A DNA stretch of 64,000 bases, from contig JAFCMP010000179.1 of assembly GCA_017506865.1 (NCBI GenBank), forward strand, positions 496,001 through 560,000, in the 5' to 3' direction. The position numbers and the translations under genes are program-made. This document shows, piece after piece, positions 7,848 to 16,826 of this stretch. The notes under the pieces are model-generated. The model was not told where the DNA came from and did not search any database. It was given only the letters and a program-made list of their open reading frames with translations. Each line of letters begins with the position of its first letter. Position 1 is the first letter of the stretch. This DNA is from Tribonema minus (Eukaryota > Sar > Xanthophyceae > Tribonematales > Tribonemataceae).

Positions 7848-10800
7848 AAAAAAGTATTTCTCAGAGGCTGACCCTAAATGGGGTTGGTACGACGCTCGCT
7901 AGATTTTCGTAAAGTGCAAATAAATCAGGCTCCTGATCGAAAGTGTAGGTGAGATCAGTCTAGTGCAGGTTCAAGCCTCCCCTACATGAGGGGTTGCCAT
8001 ACCGAGCCTCCGTGATCAAACTTGAACTTTTGTGTGTACTTGAGGTTACTTTAGGTACCCAAAATTCATGGCTCAAGCTCTAAAGTGTAGGTGAGATCAA
8101 TGCCACACAGGTTCAATCTTTGCCTACATGAGTACTCACCATTCTGAGCCTCTAGCCACAAACTTGAACTTATTCTAAACTTGAAGTTCCTGAGTCTGGT
8201 CGTGTCGAAAAAAGTATTTCTCAGAGGCTGACCCTAAATGGGGTCGGTACGACGCTCGCTAGATTTTCGTAAAGTGCAAATAAATCAGGCTGCTGATCGA
8301 AAGTGTAGGTGAGATCAGTCTTATGCAGGTTCAACCCTTACCTACATGAGAAGTCGCCAAACTGAGCCTCTGTAATCAAACTTGAACTTTAGTGTATACT
8401 TGAGGTTACTTTAGGTACCCAACATTCACGGCTCAAGCTCTGAAGTGTAGGTGAGATCTGTGTCACACAGGTTCAATCTGTGCCTACATGAGTACTCACC
8501 ATTCTGAGCCTCTAGGCACAAACTTGAATTTACACTAAACTTGAAGTTCCTGGGTCTGGTCGAAAAAAGTATTTCTCAGAGGCTGACCCTAAATGGGGTC
8601 GGTACGACGCTCGCTAGATTTTCGTAAAGTGCAAATAAATCAGGGTCCTGATCGAAAGTGTAGGTGAGATCAGTCTAATGCAGGTTCAACCCTTACCTAC
8701 ATGAGAAGTCGCCAAACTGAGCCTCTGTAATCAAACTTGAACTTTAGTGTGTACTTGAGGTTACTTTAGGTACCCAACATTCACGGCTCAAGCTCTGAAG
8801 TGTAGGTGAGATATGTGTCACACAGGTTCAATCTGTGCCTACATGAGTACTCACCATTCTGAGCCTCTAGGCACAAACTTGAATTTACACTAAACTTGAA
8901 GTTCCTGGGTCTGGTCCTGTCGAAAAAAGTATTTCTCAGAGGCTGACCCTAAATGGGGTCGGTACGACGCTCGCTAGATTTTCGTAAAGTGCAAATAAAT
9001 CAGGGTCCTGATCGAAAGTGTAGGTGAGATCAGTCTAATGCAGGTTCAACCCTTACCTACATGAGAAGTCGCCAAACTGAGCCTCTGTAATCAAACTTGA
9101 ACTTTAGTGTGTACTTGAGGTTATTTTAGGTACCCAACATTCACGGCTCAAGCTCTGAAGTGTAGGTGAGATATGTGTCACACAGGTTCAATCTGTGCCT
9201 ACATGAGTACTCACCATTCTGAGCCTCTAGGCACAAACTTGAACTTATACTAAACTTGAAGTTCCTGAGTCTGGTCCTGTCGAAAAAAGTATTTCTCAGA
9301 GGCTGACCCTAAATGGGGTCGGTACGACGCTCGCTAGATTTTCGTAAAGTGCAAATAAATCAGGGTCCTGATCGAAAGTGTAGGTGAGATCAGTCTAATG
9401 CAGGTTCAACCCTTACCTACATGAGAAGTCGCCAAACTGAGCCTCTGTAATCAAACTTGAACTTTAGTGTGTACTTGAGGTTACTTTAGGTACCCAACAT
9501 TCACGGCTCAAGCTCTGAAGTGTAGGTGAGATATGTGTCACACAGGTTCAATCTGTGCCTACATGAGTACTCACCATTCTGAGCCTCTAGGCACAAACTT
9601 GAATTTACACTAAACTTGAAGTTCCTGGGTCTCCTGTCGAAAAAAGTATTTCTCAGAGGCTGACCCTAAATGGGGTCGGTACGACGCTCGCTAGATTTTC
9701 GTAAAGTGCAAATAAATCAGGGTCCTGATCGAAAGTGTAGGTGAGATCAGTCTAATGCAGGTTCAACCCTTACCTACATGAGAAGTCGCCAAACTGAGCC
9801 TCTGTAATCAAACTTGAACTTTAGTGTGTACTTGAGGTTACTTTAGGTACCCAACATTCACGGCTCAAGCTCTGAAGTGTAGGTGAGATATGTGTCACAC
9901 AGGTTCAATCTGTGCCTACATGAGTACTCACCATTCTGAGCCTCTAGGCACAAACTTTAATTTATACTAAACTTGAAGTTCCTGAGTCTGGTCCTGTCGA
10001 AAAAAGTATTTCTCAGAGGCTGACCCTAAATGGGGTCGGTACGACGCTCGCTAGATTTTCGTAAAGTGCAAATAAATCAGGCTCCTGATCGAAAGTGTAG
10101 GTGAAATCAGGCTTAGGCATGTTCAAGCCTCCCCTACATGAGAACTCGTCATACCGAGCCTTGAGGCCCAAACTTGAACTTATACTAAACTTGAAGTTCC
10201 TGAGTCTGGTCCTGTCAAACAAAGTATTTCTCAGAGGCTGACCCTAAATGGGGTCGGTACGACGCTCGATAGATTTTCGTAAAGTGCAAATAAATCAGGC
10301 TGCTGATCGAAAGTGTAGGTGAGATCAGGCTTAGGCATGTTCAAGCCTCCCCTACATGAGAACTCGCCATACCGAGCCTTGAGGCCCACGCTTGAACTTT
10401 TGTGTGTACTTGAGGTTACTTTAGGTACCCAGCATTCATGGCTCAAGATCAACAGTGTAGGTGAGATCAATGCCACACAGGTTCAAGTCTCCCTAACATG
10501 AGTACTCACCATTCTGAGCCTCTAGCCAGGTGATATCAATGCCACACAGCTTCAATTTTTGCCTACATGAGTACTCACCATTCTGAGCCTCTAGCCACAA
10601 ACTTGAACTTATACTAAACTTGAAGTTCCTGAGTCTGGTCCTGTCGAAAAAAGTATTTCTCAGAGGCTGACCCTAAATGGGGTCGGTACGACGCTCGCTA
10701 GATTTTCGTAAAGTGCAAATAAATCAGGGTCCTGATCGAAAGTGTAGGTGAGATCAGTGTCACACAGGTTCAAGCCTCCCCTACATGAGGGGTCGCCATA

Positions 10801-11995
10801 CCGAGCCTCTGTGATCAAACTTGAACTTTTTTGTGTACTTGAGGTTACTTTAGGTACCCAACATTCACGGCTCAAGCTCTGAAGTGTAGGTGAGATCTGT
10901 GTGATGCAGGTTCAAGTCTCCCATACATGAGTACTCACCATTCTGAGCCTCTAGCCACAAACTTGAACTTATACTAAACTTGAAGTTCCTGAGTCTGGTC
11001 CTGTCGAAAAAAGTATTTCTCAGAGGCAGACCCTAAATGGGGTCGGTACGACGCTCACTGGATTTTCGTAAAGTGCAAATAAATCAGGGTCCTGATCGAA
11101 AGTGTAGGTGAGATCAGTGTCACACAGGTTCAAGCCTCCCCTACATGAGGGGTCGCCATACCGAGCCTCTGTGATCAAACTTGAACTTTTTTGTGTACTT
11201 GAGGTTACTTTAGGTACCCAACATTCACGGCTCAATCTCTGAAGTGTAGGTGAGATCTGTGTGATGCAGGTTCAAGTCTCCCATACATGAGTACTCACCA
11301 TTCTGAGCCTCTAGCCACAAACTTGAACTTATACTAAACTTGAAGTTCCTGAGTCTGGTCCTGTCGAAAAAAGTATTTCTCAGAGGCAGACCCTAAATGG
11401 GGTCGGTACGACGCTCGCTGGATTTTCGTAAAGTGCAAATAAATCAGGCTCCTGATCGAAAGTGTAGGTGAGATCAGGCTTAGGCATGTTCAAGCCTCCC
11501 CTACATGAGAACTCGCCATACCGGGCCTTGAGGCCCACACTTGAACTTCTGTCTGTACTTGAGGTTACTTTAGGTACCCAACATTCATGGCTCAAGATCA
11601 ACAGTGTAGGTGAGATCAATGCCACACAGCTTCAATTTTTGCCTACATGAGTCCTCATCATTCTGATGCCGCTAGGCACAAACTTGAACTTATACTAAAG
11701 TTGAAGATCCTGAGTCTGGTACGACGCTCGCTAGAATTTCGTAAAGTGCAAATAAATCAGGCTCCTGATCGAAAGTGTAGGTGAGATCAGTCTAGTGCAG
11801 GTTCAAGCTTTCCCTACATGAGAACTCGCCATACCAGCCTTAAGGCCCACACTTGAACTTTTGTCTGTACTTGAGGTTACTTCAGGTACCCAACATTCAC
11901 GGCTCAAGCTCTGAAGTGTAGGTGAGATCTGTGTGATGCAGGTTCAAGTCTCCCTTACATGAGTACTCACCATTCTGAGCCTCTAGCCACAAACT
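7848..11995. repeat. Satellite-like array of ~360-bp units
   Basis: About twelve units, marked by gaaaaaagtatttctcagag, start near 7848, 8207, 8562, 8922, 9282, 9639, 9999, 10216 (variant caaacaaag), 10646, 11006 and 11366, with a partial one at ~11718. Spacing is 355-360 bp, except for a 217-bp and a 430-bp step around unit 8. Each unit has two related halves, each opening gtgtaggtgaga, running to cctacatgag ~43 bases on, then a GAGCCT..CTTGAACTT stretch. The half-units are ~142 and ~213 bp, so this is a higher-order repeat. Central copies (8.5-10.0 kb) are nearly identical; edge copies diverge. No coding gene is credible inside. Confidence 0.95.
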
Positions 11996-12072
11996 TGAAC
12001 TATTGTGTAAACTTGAAGTTATTGATGTGGCCGTGCGCGACATACGGTGAAGAAATAAAAGGTTGTTTGTGC

Positions 12073-12561
12073 ATGACGGCTTTCAAGATGTCAGCACCGC
12101 ACATTCTTGTCTCCTTGCTTGATGCTCATGATGCGCTTTCATCTGCCCTGGCCATCATGCACAGGCGCCCTCATTACAGCAGCGACAGACGCGCCTGCAA
12201 ACGTGTGAGGGCGGCTCGTCATCACTTGCTTGACTGCCTGGAAGCGATTAGAGACGTCAGCGATGTAGGGGAAGCGCCATGCATGAATGGCGCAATCATC
12301 AGCAACGTCGTCGAGGACTGTGGTGCGTGGCTGGTGCATGTCAACTACCATGACGAAGGCGCTTCAATGCTGCACAAAGTCTATCCTGCATATACCTTAC
12401 TAGGAGTGAGAGCACTGGAAGACTTTGCAATTTCAAAGCTTGACAAAGTGCAGCGCAACTCTCTACGTCGCTTCATGGGTGAGCACATAGAGTGGGCCAA
12501 TGTTAGTGGTAGGGATGATGCGTTTTCAGCAGGTGCTGGTGACTACATGTCAAATCCTTAA
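12073..12561 (+). CDS. Helical protein, function unknown
   Basis: 163 residues from the ATG at 12073. The frame is open back to 11959, but those codons are repeat-array sequence, so I start at 12073 (or 12088). It has an Arg/His-rich helical segment (RRPHYSSDRRACKRVRAARH) and, near the middle, IISNVVEDCGAWLVHVNYHDEG, which reads like beta strands. No membrane helix and no family recognised. It is followed 30 bases later by the macro-domain gene on the same strand. Confidence 0.65.
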   Translation: MTAFKMSAPHILVSLLDAHDALSSALAIMHRRPHYSSDRRACKRVRAARHHLLDCLEAIRDVSDVGEAPCMNGAIISNVVEDCGAWLVHVNYHDEGASMLHKVYPAYTLLGVRALEDFAISKLDKVQRNSLRRFMGEHIEWANVSGRDDAFSAGAGDYMSNP

Positions 12562-12590
12562 ATGTAAATATATGTAACTTAAATGTAAAC

Positions 12591-13283
12591 ATGCTGTTCC
12601 ATTTTGTGAACATTGACGCTGTTGCGTTGGAAGCATACCACTCCGTGCTCAGTGATGTGTTGCCTTGCACGTTTGCCTGCAGCACCATCATAGATTATGC
12701 AGATCACTGTGACACGTTTGTGTCCGCCTCAAATAGCCGACTGTGTTTCGATGGTGGAAGTGATCTTGATTTCATCACGCTGTTTGACCCGCACGACGCC
12801 ATGTGCGAAGCAGCACGCCGTTACCTGCACTTGTTTGGCAACAGCTCTGTAACGCACTTACCCGTCGGAGCTGCTTTGAGCTGTAGATTTGGTGCAAAGA
12901 CTCTTATAGCAGCACCAACAATGATCCTGCCACAGCCAGTTCCAAAGACTAACAATGCATACACTGCATTCAAAATGGTCCTTGAGCTGTTGGACATACA
13001 AAAGGCGGCAACCAATGTGTTGGTGCCGGGTTTGTGCACTGGCATTGGCAAAATGGACCCTTACACTAGTGCTCGCCAGATTTTGGGTGCTTGGAAGGAT
13101 TACCAAAGCGGCCTGCGCTGCAACGTGCTCCATGAGGGCGACATTGCCTATGATGGCGGTAAAGCAATGGAGGCTCAACCGGACTACTATATGAATACTC
13201 TGTACTCGACTCCTTTCAGGGGGCAAGCGGACAACAAGCCAGCTGCTGCTGCAGAAGGAACCGGCAGCAAAATTTGGTGGTGA
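12591..13283 (+). CDS. Macro-domain protein
   Basis: 230 residues. The features of a macro domain, which binds ADP-ribose and may remove it from proteins or RNA, are in order: VSASNSRLCFDGGSDLDFITLFD (the N-x-x-L-x-x-GGG-D-x-A-I region, near residues 44-66), VGAALSCRF, then IAAPTMILPQPV as the central strand, and VLVPGLCTGIGKMDPYTSARQI, the Gly-rich phosphate loop. Spacing is close to phage and bacterial macro proteins that read PGLGTGVGGM. The C-terminal ~45 residues are a low-complexity tail (KPAAAAEGTGSK). Such domains can counter host ADP-ribosylation or process ADP-ribose-1''-phosphate; which one applies here cannot be told. Confidence 0.85.
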   Translation: MLFHFVNIDAVALEAYHSVLSDVLPCTFACSTIIDYADHCDTFVSASNSRLCFDGGSDLDFITLFDPHDAMCEAARRYLHLFGNSSVTHLPVGAALSCRFGAKTLIAAPTMILPQPVPKTNNAYTAFKMVLELLDIQKAATNVLVPGLCTGIGKMDPYTSARQILGAWKDYQSGLRCNVLHEGDIAYDGGKAMEAQPDYYMNTLYSTPFRGQADNKPAAAAEGTGSKIWW

Positions 13284-13323
13284 GTGACTCAGCCCTGAAT
13301 GCGTCTAAGCTCCACTAAAACAA

Positions 13324-14178
13324 ATGTTGTGTGTGAACAACAGCACCATGAGCGCTTTCCAACTATGTGCTTCTCAAGTAGACTCTGTGCGCAAAATTAG
13401 CCGCCTCAGAGCCATGATCACGAGTTACCGCCAAGGTGAGACCCCAATGCCATTAGTGCTTTCCATTGCATGCACAGACGCAACGCTAGCACAGATAACT
13501 CGCAAAATGTTGAAAGATGAGAGAGACTTGTTTGCCGATCCGCAGTGCCTGCACCAGCATATTGTGATTGGCAAGTTTGGACCGCTGGAGCATTACAAGT
13601 GCATAGCGGAAGAACTGCCAGACAATGCCTGGGTCTGTTTCACTGGTGATTCCGACATCCACCACCCTCGTAGAGCCCAATGCTTCATGGAGCTCATGGG
13701 CGCATCAGTGGCTCAAGGGCTTGAGTACTGTGCTTTCAAAACCCACGTTGATGGACGCATGGGGGGTGAAGAGGAAGACCCCCTTTCAGCAAAGGCAGTA
13801 GACGCAATTGTGAGTGATGATAGCAATCGTGTAGTACAGCATGATCCAATCGGGGAGCTTTGGAAGCTCGGTGTGCCCTTGTCTCTGCTCAACAATTTCT
13901 TCAAGCTTACAAGTCCTGAGGTCCTGAGTCATCCTCTCGGGGACCAGTTTCTAGTCAAGTACATCAACTCAGGGGGCAAGGTCGGCATGGGTGACTCATC
14001 CGACACCAGCATATGGGGTTACTATTATCGTCGCAACAACACGGCAGCGCTGGAGCCCAAGGGGTCAGAGCGCCTGTCGAAATTGGCGTCTGCCATAACC
14101 AAAATGCAGCAACCTCCTCATCCGATTAAAACAACCCTCACCTTTGCAGCCGTCATGTTGCTCGACCCAGAGGTGTAG
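13324..14178 (+). CDS. Glycosyltransferase-like protein, truncated by an in-frame stop
   Basis: 284 residues. It resembles GT-A fold glycosyltransferases: strand and loop PMPLVLSIACTDATL near the start, HIVIGKFGPLEHYKCI, then WVCFTGDSDIHHPRR, where D-S-D would be the metal and sugar-nucleotide binding D-x-D, and later LGDQFLVKYI. Substrate unknown. The frame continues past its TAG (14176-14178) for 86 more open codons up to 14436 with no second stop and protein-like sequence, so the gene appears cut by a single nonsense codon or read through. Starts at ATG 13324, with a second ATG at 13348 equally possible. Acts after the macro gene on the same strand. Confidence 0.7.
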   Translation: MLCVNNSTMSAFQLCASQVDSVRKISRLRAMITSYRQGETPMPLVLSIACTDATLAQITRKMLKDERDLFADPQCLHQHIVIGKFGPLEHYKCIAEELPDNAWVCFTGDSDIHHPRRAQCFMELMGASVAQGLEYCAFKTHVDGRMGGEEEDPLSAKAVDAIVSDDSNRVVQHDPIGELWKLGVPLSLLNNFFKLTSPEVLSHPLGDQFLVKYINSGGKVGMGDSSDTSIWGYYYRRNNTAALEPKGSERLSKLASAITKMQQPPHPIKTTLTFAAVMLLDPEV

Positions 14179-14436
14179 TACGTATGTTGCAAAGTTACCT
14201 CCTTCACACCTGACGCCGTGGCTGTGATCACTCAGCGCGTCAACAGCAGCATCATAACGGACCTGGCTGAGGGGCTCATGAGGCAATCTAAGATGCCCGT
14301 GACAGATGATGTCCTGCGCATTCTGCACGATTTCGATACAAGCACTCTTGTGAATGAATTCTTCGTTCAGTACATGAAGCTCTGGGAAGATGAGCCTTAC
14401 ATCAATGCGCTGTTGCAGTCACCTAAGCAAGGCTGA
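14179..14436 (+). pseudogene. Separated C-terminal part of the glycosyltransferase-like frame
   Basis: This is in the same frame as 13324-14178, directly after its TAG, and is open to the TGA at 14434-14436. It reads as a helical, acidic tail (ITDLAEGL, VTDDVLRILHDFD, YMKLWEDEPYI). The only starts inside are a GTG at 14218 and an ATG at 14278, so it could also be a separate 53-residue protein. The continuous frame favours a former C-terminus lost by a nonsense mutation, or reached by readthrough. Confidence 0.5.
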
Positions 14437-14716
14437 TGACAGGCTGGCGCCAAACGTGCCTGCGTGTTGCCGGCGCATGGAGCGGTGGCCTCACTACACT
14501 GATAGGTTTAGGGACCGACATCAGGGCCGTGTGGTCATCTACATCTGGTGCACAAAACTTGTATGCTAACAGAACGATGGTGGGGAATGCAAAGGCAGTC
14601 AGCAGACTGTCTGCAATGGCCGTCGTGGAGCTGGCTTTGCTGCTGTGATTATACCGTCTACAGGCACGTACCAGCAGCTCAAGCTCAATCAACAGAATGA
14701 CAATGATCAATATCAT
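14423..14716 (-). CDS. Small membrane protein, uncertain
   Basis: 97 residues with an N-terminal hydrophobic helix (MILIIVILLIELELLV), a short basic loop, and a second helix (LLTAFAFPTIVLLAYKF), then a polar basic tail. It overlaps the tail of the glycosyltransferase-like frame by 14 bases. A competing 70-residue plus-strand frame starts at 14436 with an ATG overlapping the preceding stop and also has a hydrophobic C-terminus. The minus frame has the clearer membrane topology, but the choice is not secure. Confidence 0.4.
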   Translation of the reverse strand: MILIIVILLIELELLVRACRRYNHSSKASSTTAIADSLLTAFAFPTIVLLAYKFCAPDVDDHTALMSVPKPISVVRPPLHAPATRRHVWRQPVISLA

Positions 14717-14736
14717 TTCGATTCACACAAATATAT

Positions 14737-15483
14737 TTATGCAATTGTTACCGTTTTCGATGCTGAGTAGGGCATACACCAATTTTCATTTCTATATTGA
14801 TTTGAAATAAATCTGGTGCCCGCCTTCACAAAGTCATGGTTGAAGTGTGTATGTCCACTCACCCACAGCTGCGGCATCTGTGTAAGTGACACATCTGTTG
14901 AAAAAGCGCAGTTGGTTGGTGAGCCTGCATACCTTGGGTGTGAGGTTCTTGTTGTTTGTGGACAGTGATGTGTAATGACTACAGAGTTGGTGTCGCAGTG
15001 CTTCTCCAGAAATGCTACTGCGTCTCTGTGCAGACCAGAGGTGTATGCTGGGGTGATGGCTCTCCCCGTTCCATCCAGAATGTAGCGGTAATCATTGATG
15101 CATGTCGACACTTCATATCGGTCCTGCTGAGGGATGTGTGACCATAGTGTGCTTCCAACAAACTTGACGCCTTTCCGCTCTTCGACCTTGTTGTTCAGCA
15201 AGCTCACATTCGAAAACTCCTGCAGCACACCATGGAGATGCATATCCATCTCAGTCATGGACATGCTCAGGTCATGGCTGTATCTTTCATGATTACCTGG
15301 CACCAGTAGTACCTTTTCGAACGCCTCTGACATCTTTCTCATGAATGGTGGTATCTGAGCGTGCGTCGCATACGCAACATCACCTGCCAATATGAGTATG
15401 TCAGCCGCAGGCTTTATGATGCTGTAATAATTGCTGGTGCACCCCTGCTCCAGGTGCAAATCCGACGCTATTTGAAGTTGCAT
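14737..15483 (-). CDS. Calcineurin-like metallophosphoesterase
   Basis: 248 residues, a full-length single-domain enzyme. The metal-binding motifs of this superfamily are all present and in order: D-x-H in SDLHLE (D8, H10), GDV (D35), GNHE (N64, H65), a His in ITHHCP (H172) and GHTH (H211, H213). These enzymes bind two metals and hydrolyse phosphomono- or diesters; the substrate cannot be told from the sequence, and cyclic nucleotides, nucleic acid ends or phosphoproteins are all possible. No signal or membrane helix, so it should be soluble. Starts at the ATG at 15483. It is divergent from the next gene with about 120 bases between starts. Confidence 0.93.
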   Translation of the reverse strand: MQLQIASDLHLEQGCTSNYYSIIKPAADILILAGDVAYATHAQIPPFMRKMSEAFEKVLLVPGNHERYSHDLSMSMTEMDMHLHGVLQEFSNVSLLNNKVEERKGVKFVGSTLWSHIPQQDRYEVSTCINDYRYILDGTGRAITPAYTSGLHRDAVAFLEKHCDTNSVVITHHCPQTTRTSHPRYAGSPTNCAFSTDVSLTQMPQLWVSGHTHFNHDFVKAGTRFISNQYRNENWCMPYSASKTVTIA

Positions 15484-15602
15484 CTTATTAGCTGTGCCAC
15501 TTCACATGCTTGATGTGTGCACAATATTTAATGTTCTTGAGGGTGGACAGCAATCGCTGCTGCTTCTGGCAGTATTTTATACTGCTAAAGTTAACGCCAT
15601 TG

Positions 15603-16016
15603 ATGTCTTCGGGCTACACTACATACCAGCGCTTCCTGACCCCCGACTTCCCTGTGCAGGGGTACACACAACTACGTGATAGTATTTTAAAGATGTTCAG
15701 CAGCAGCGATCAAGCTTTAAAGTGTATAAAGAGCGGGCGGCATCGTGATGCCTGTGACTTCATTGCCAGTGCAATACAATATGAGTTTGACGTTGGTGGT
15801 GAGGGCGCGTCAGAGTGGCCGGAAGAGTTAGGACTCGATTTGATGGAGAAGGTCTACAACAGTGAATTCGGCATAGTCACACTGTATGAAGCAGTACGCG
15901 CTACACGAGACGCATGGCTGGCAAAGTATTTTGATGCTGTGGTGCAGCAACACATTCAGCAAGCTGCTGCAAAATGGGCAATGACTCATGTACAAAACAT
16001 ACATGATCATCAATAA
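15603..16016 (+). CDS. Unknown helical protein
   Basis: 137 residues from ATG 15603 (the frame is open back to 15510, but those codons are Cys/Phe-rich and probably leader). It contains a Cys-Ile-Lys segment, several amphipathic helices, an acidic GGEGASEWPEELGLD turn and a C-terminal helix (QQHIQQAAAKWAMTHVQN). No domain recognised. It stands alone on the plus strand between the phosphoesterase and the basic-protein pair. Confidence 0.6.
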   Translation: MSSGYTTYQRFLTPDFPVQGYTQLRDSILKMFSSSDQALKCIKSGRHRDACDFIASAIQYEFDVGGEGASEWPEELGLDLMEKVYNSEFGIVTLYEAVRATRDAWLAKYFDAVVQQHIQQAAAKWAMTHVQNIHDHQ

Positions 16017-16071
16017 GTAGCATGATCGAAACAACTCAGCTCATATAGTAAATGCAGTAAGTATTAGGACA

Positions 16072-16752
16072 TTATGCTCGCTTCTTAGTAGCTTTTTTGA
16101 CAGTGCGCTTGCGCTTCGCTGCCTTTGCACCAGTCTTGCTGACACGCGTGCGCGTTACGCCGCTGGCAAGCTTGTCACTGGAAAGCTTCTGTCGCATTTC
16201 CTTGTTCTTCAGCCTGTCAGCCTCGAGCTCATCTGCATGCTTCAGCAGGTCCTGATCGTAAAGCTCGCGGATTTTTGCATAGAGCGGCGTTTCTTTGCGA
16301 ATGGCAACGAAACCGACCACCCCAAGGGACTTGCGCGCCTCCATGACGGCATTGCGCCACAGCTTCAGTTGAAGTGGCTCACACTTGCGGGCGGTGTCGC
16401 TCATCGTCTTCGAAACTATTCGGAACCTCGGCTTAGCACTGGGGTCATTGCTCTTAATGGCGACCTTTACGAGGTCAGATTTTGTAAGTCCGCCAGCAGT
16501 GGTGATGTTGTCACCGTTCTTGTTCTTTTTGTCATTCAGCACCTGCAGACGAAGGTTGGGCTCGCTGTAGCTTGCCATGAGCTTCTGTGCATCTTCTGCA
16601 GCCACTGGTTCCTTAAAGTGGAGCACGACGTGGTCCGCAGTGCCCAGATCAACAGACTCATACAATGCGTGCTTCTTGGACAGAAACGCTTTCAGCATTT
16701 TAGGGCGGCGGATCTTGCGATTGAACTCATGCGTAGTCGACTCTCCCGCCAT
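16072..16752 (-). CDS. YABBY/HMG-like basic protein, paralogue 1
   Basis: 226 residues from ATG 16752, chosen because it aligns with the start of the paralogue next door. The N-terminal half matches the neighbour (DAQKLMASYSEPNLRLQVLND, ITTAGGLTKSDL). The core KCEPLQLKLWRNAVMEARKSLG..GFVAIRKETPLYAKIRELYD resembles the short HMG/YABBY-like motif of several giant-virus proteins (W-x-x-A..pikkGt-x-LY-x-x-x-iY). The C-terminus is strongly basic (TGAKAAKRKRTVKKATKKRA). Most likely a DNA-binding architectural protein of the virion or replication factory; that role is inferred. Confidence 0.7.
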   Translation of the reverse strand: MAGESTTHEFNRKIRRPKMLKAFLSKKHALYESVDLGTADHVVLHFKEPVAAEDAQKLMASYSEPNLRLQVLNDKKNKNGDNITTAGGLTKSDLVKVAIKSNDPSAKPRFRIVSKTMSDTARKCEPLQLKLWRNAVMEARKSLGVVGFVAIRKETPLYAKIRELYDQDLLKHADELEADRLKNKEMRQKLSSDKLASGVTRTRVSKTGAKAAKRKRTVKKATKKRA

Positions 16753-16826
16753 TGTTGACGGCAAGTGATTAGTCTCATGCAGTACGCGGTACAAAATTTT
16801 TCAGGCAATCTAATGGTTGGTCAAAC

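Noticed and set aside
8303-8347. tRNA genes in the hairpin segments
   Set aside because: The GGTTCAA word resembles a B box, but the 43-nt segments are too short and lack an anticodon arm and proper D arm.
10013-11625. Repeated minus-strand frames of 69-81 codons in the array
   Set aside because: They recur with each unit, share the same text, and are made of repeat sequence; no start or coding signature separates them.
7848-11995. CRISPR array
   Set aside because: The units are ~360 bp and internally repeated with no short spacer-repeat alternation or cas genes; the window is eukaryotic-virus-like.
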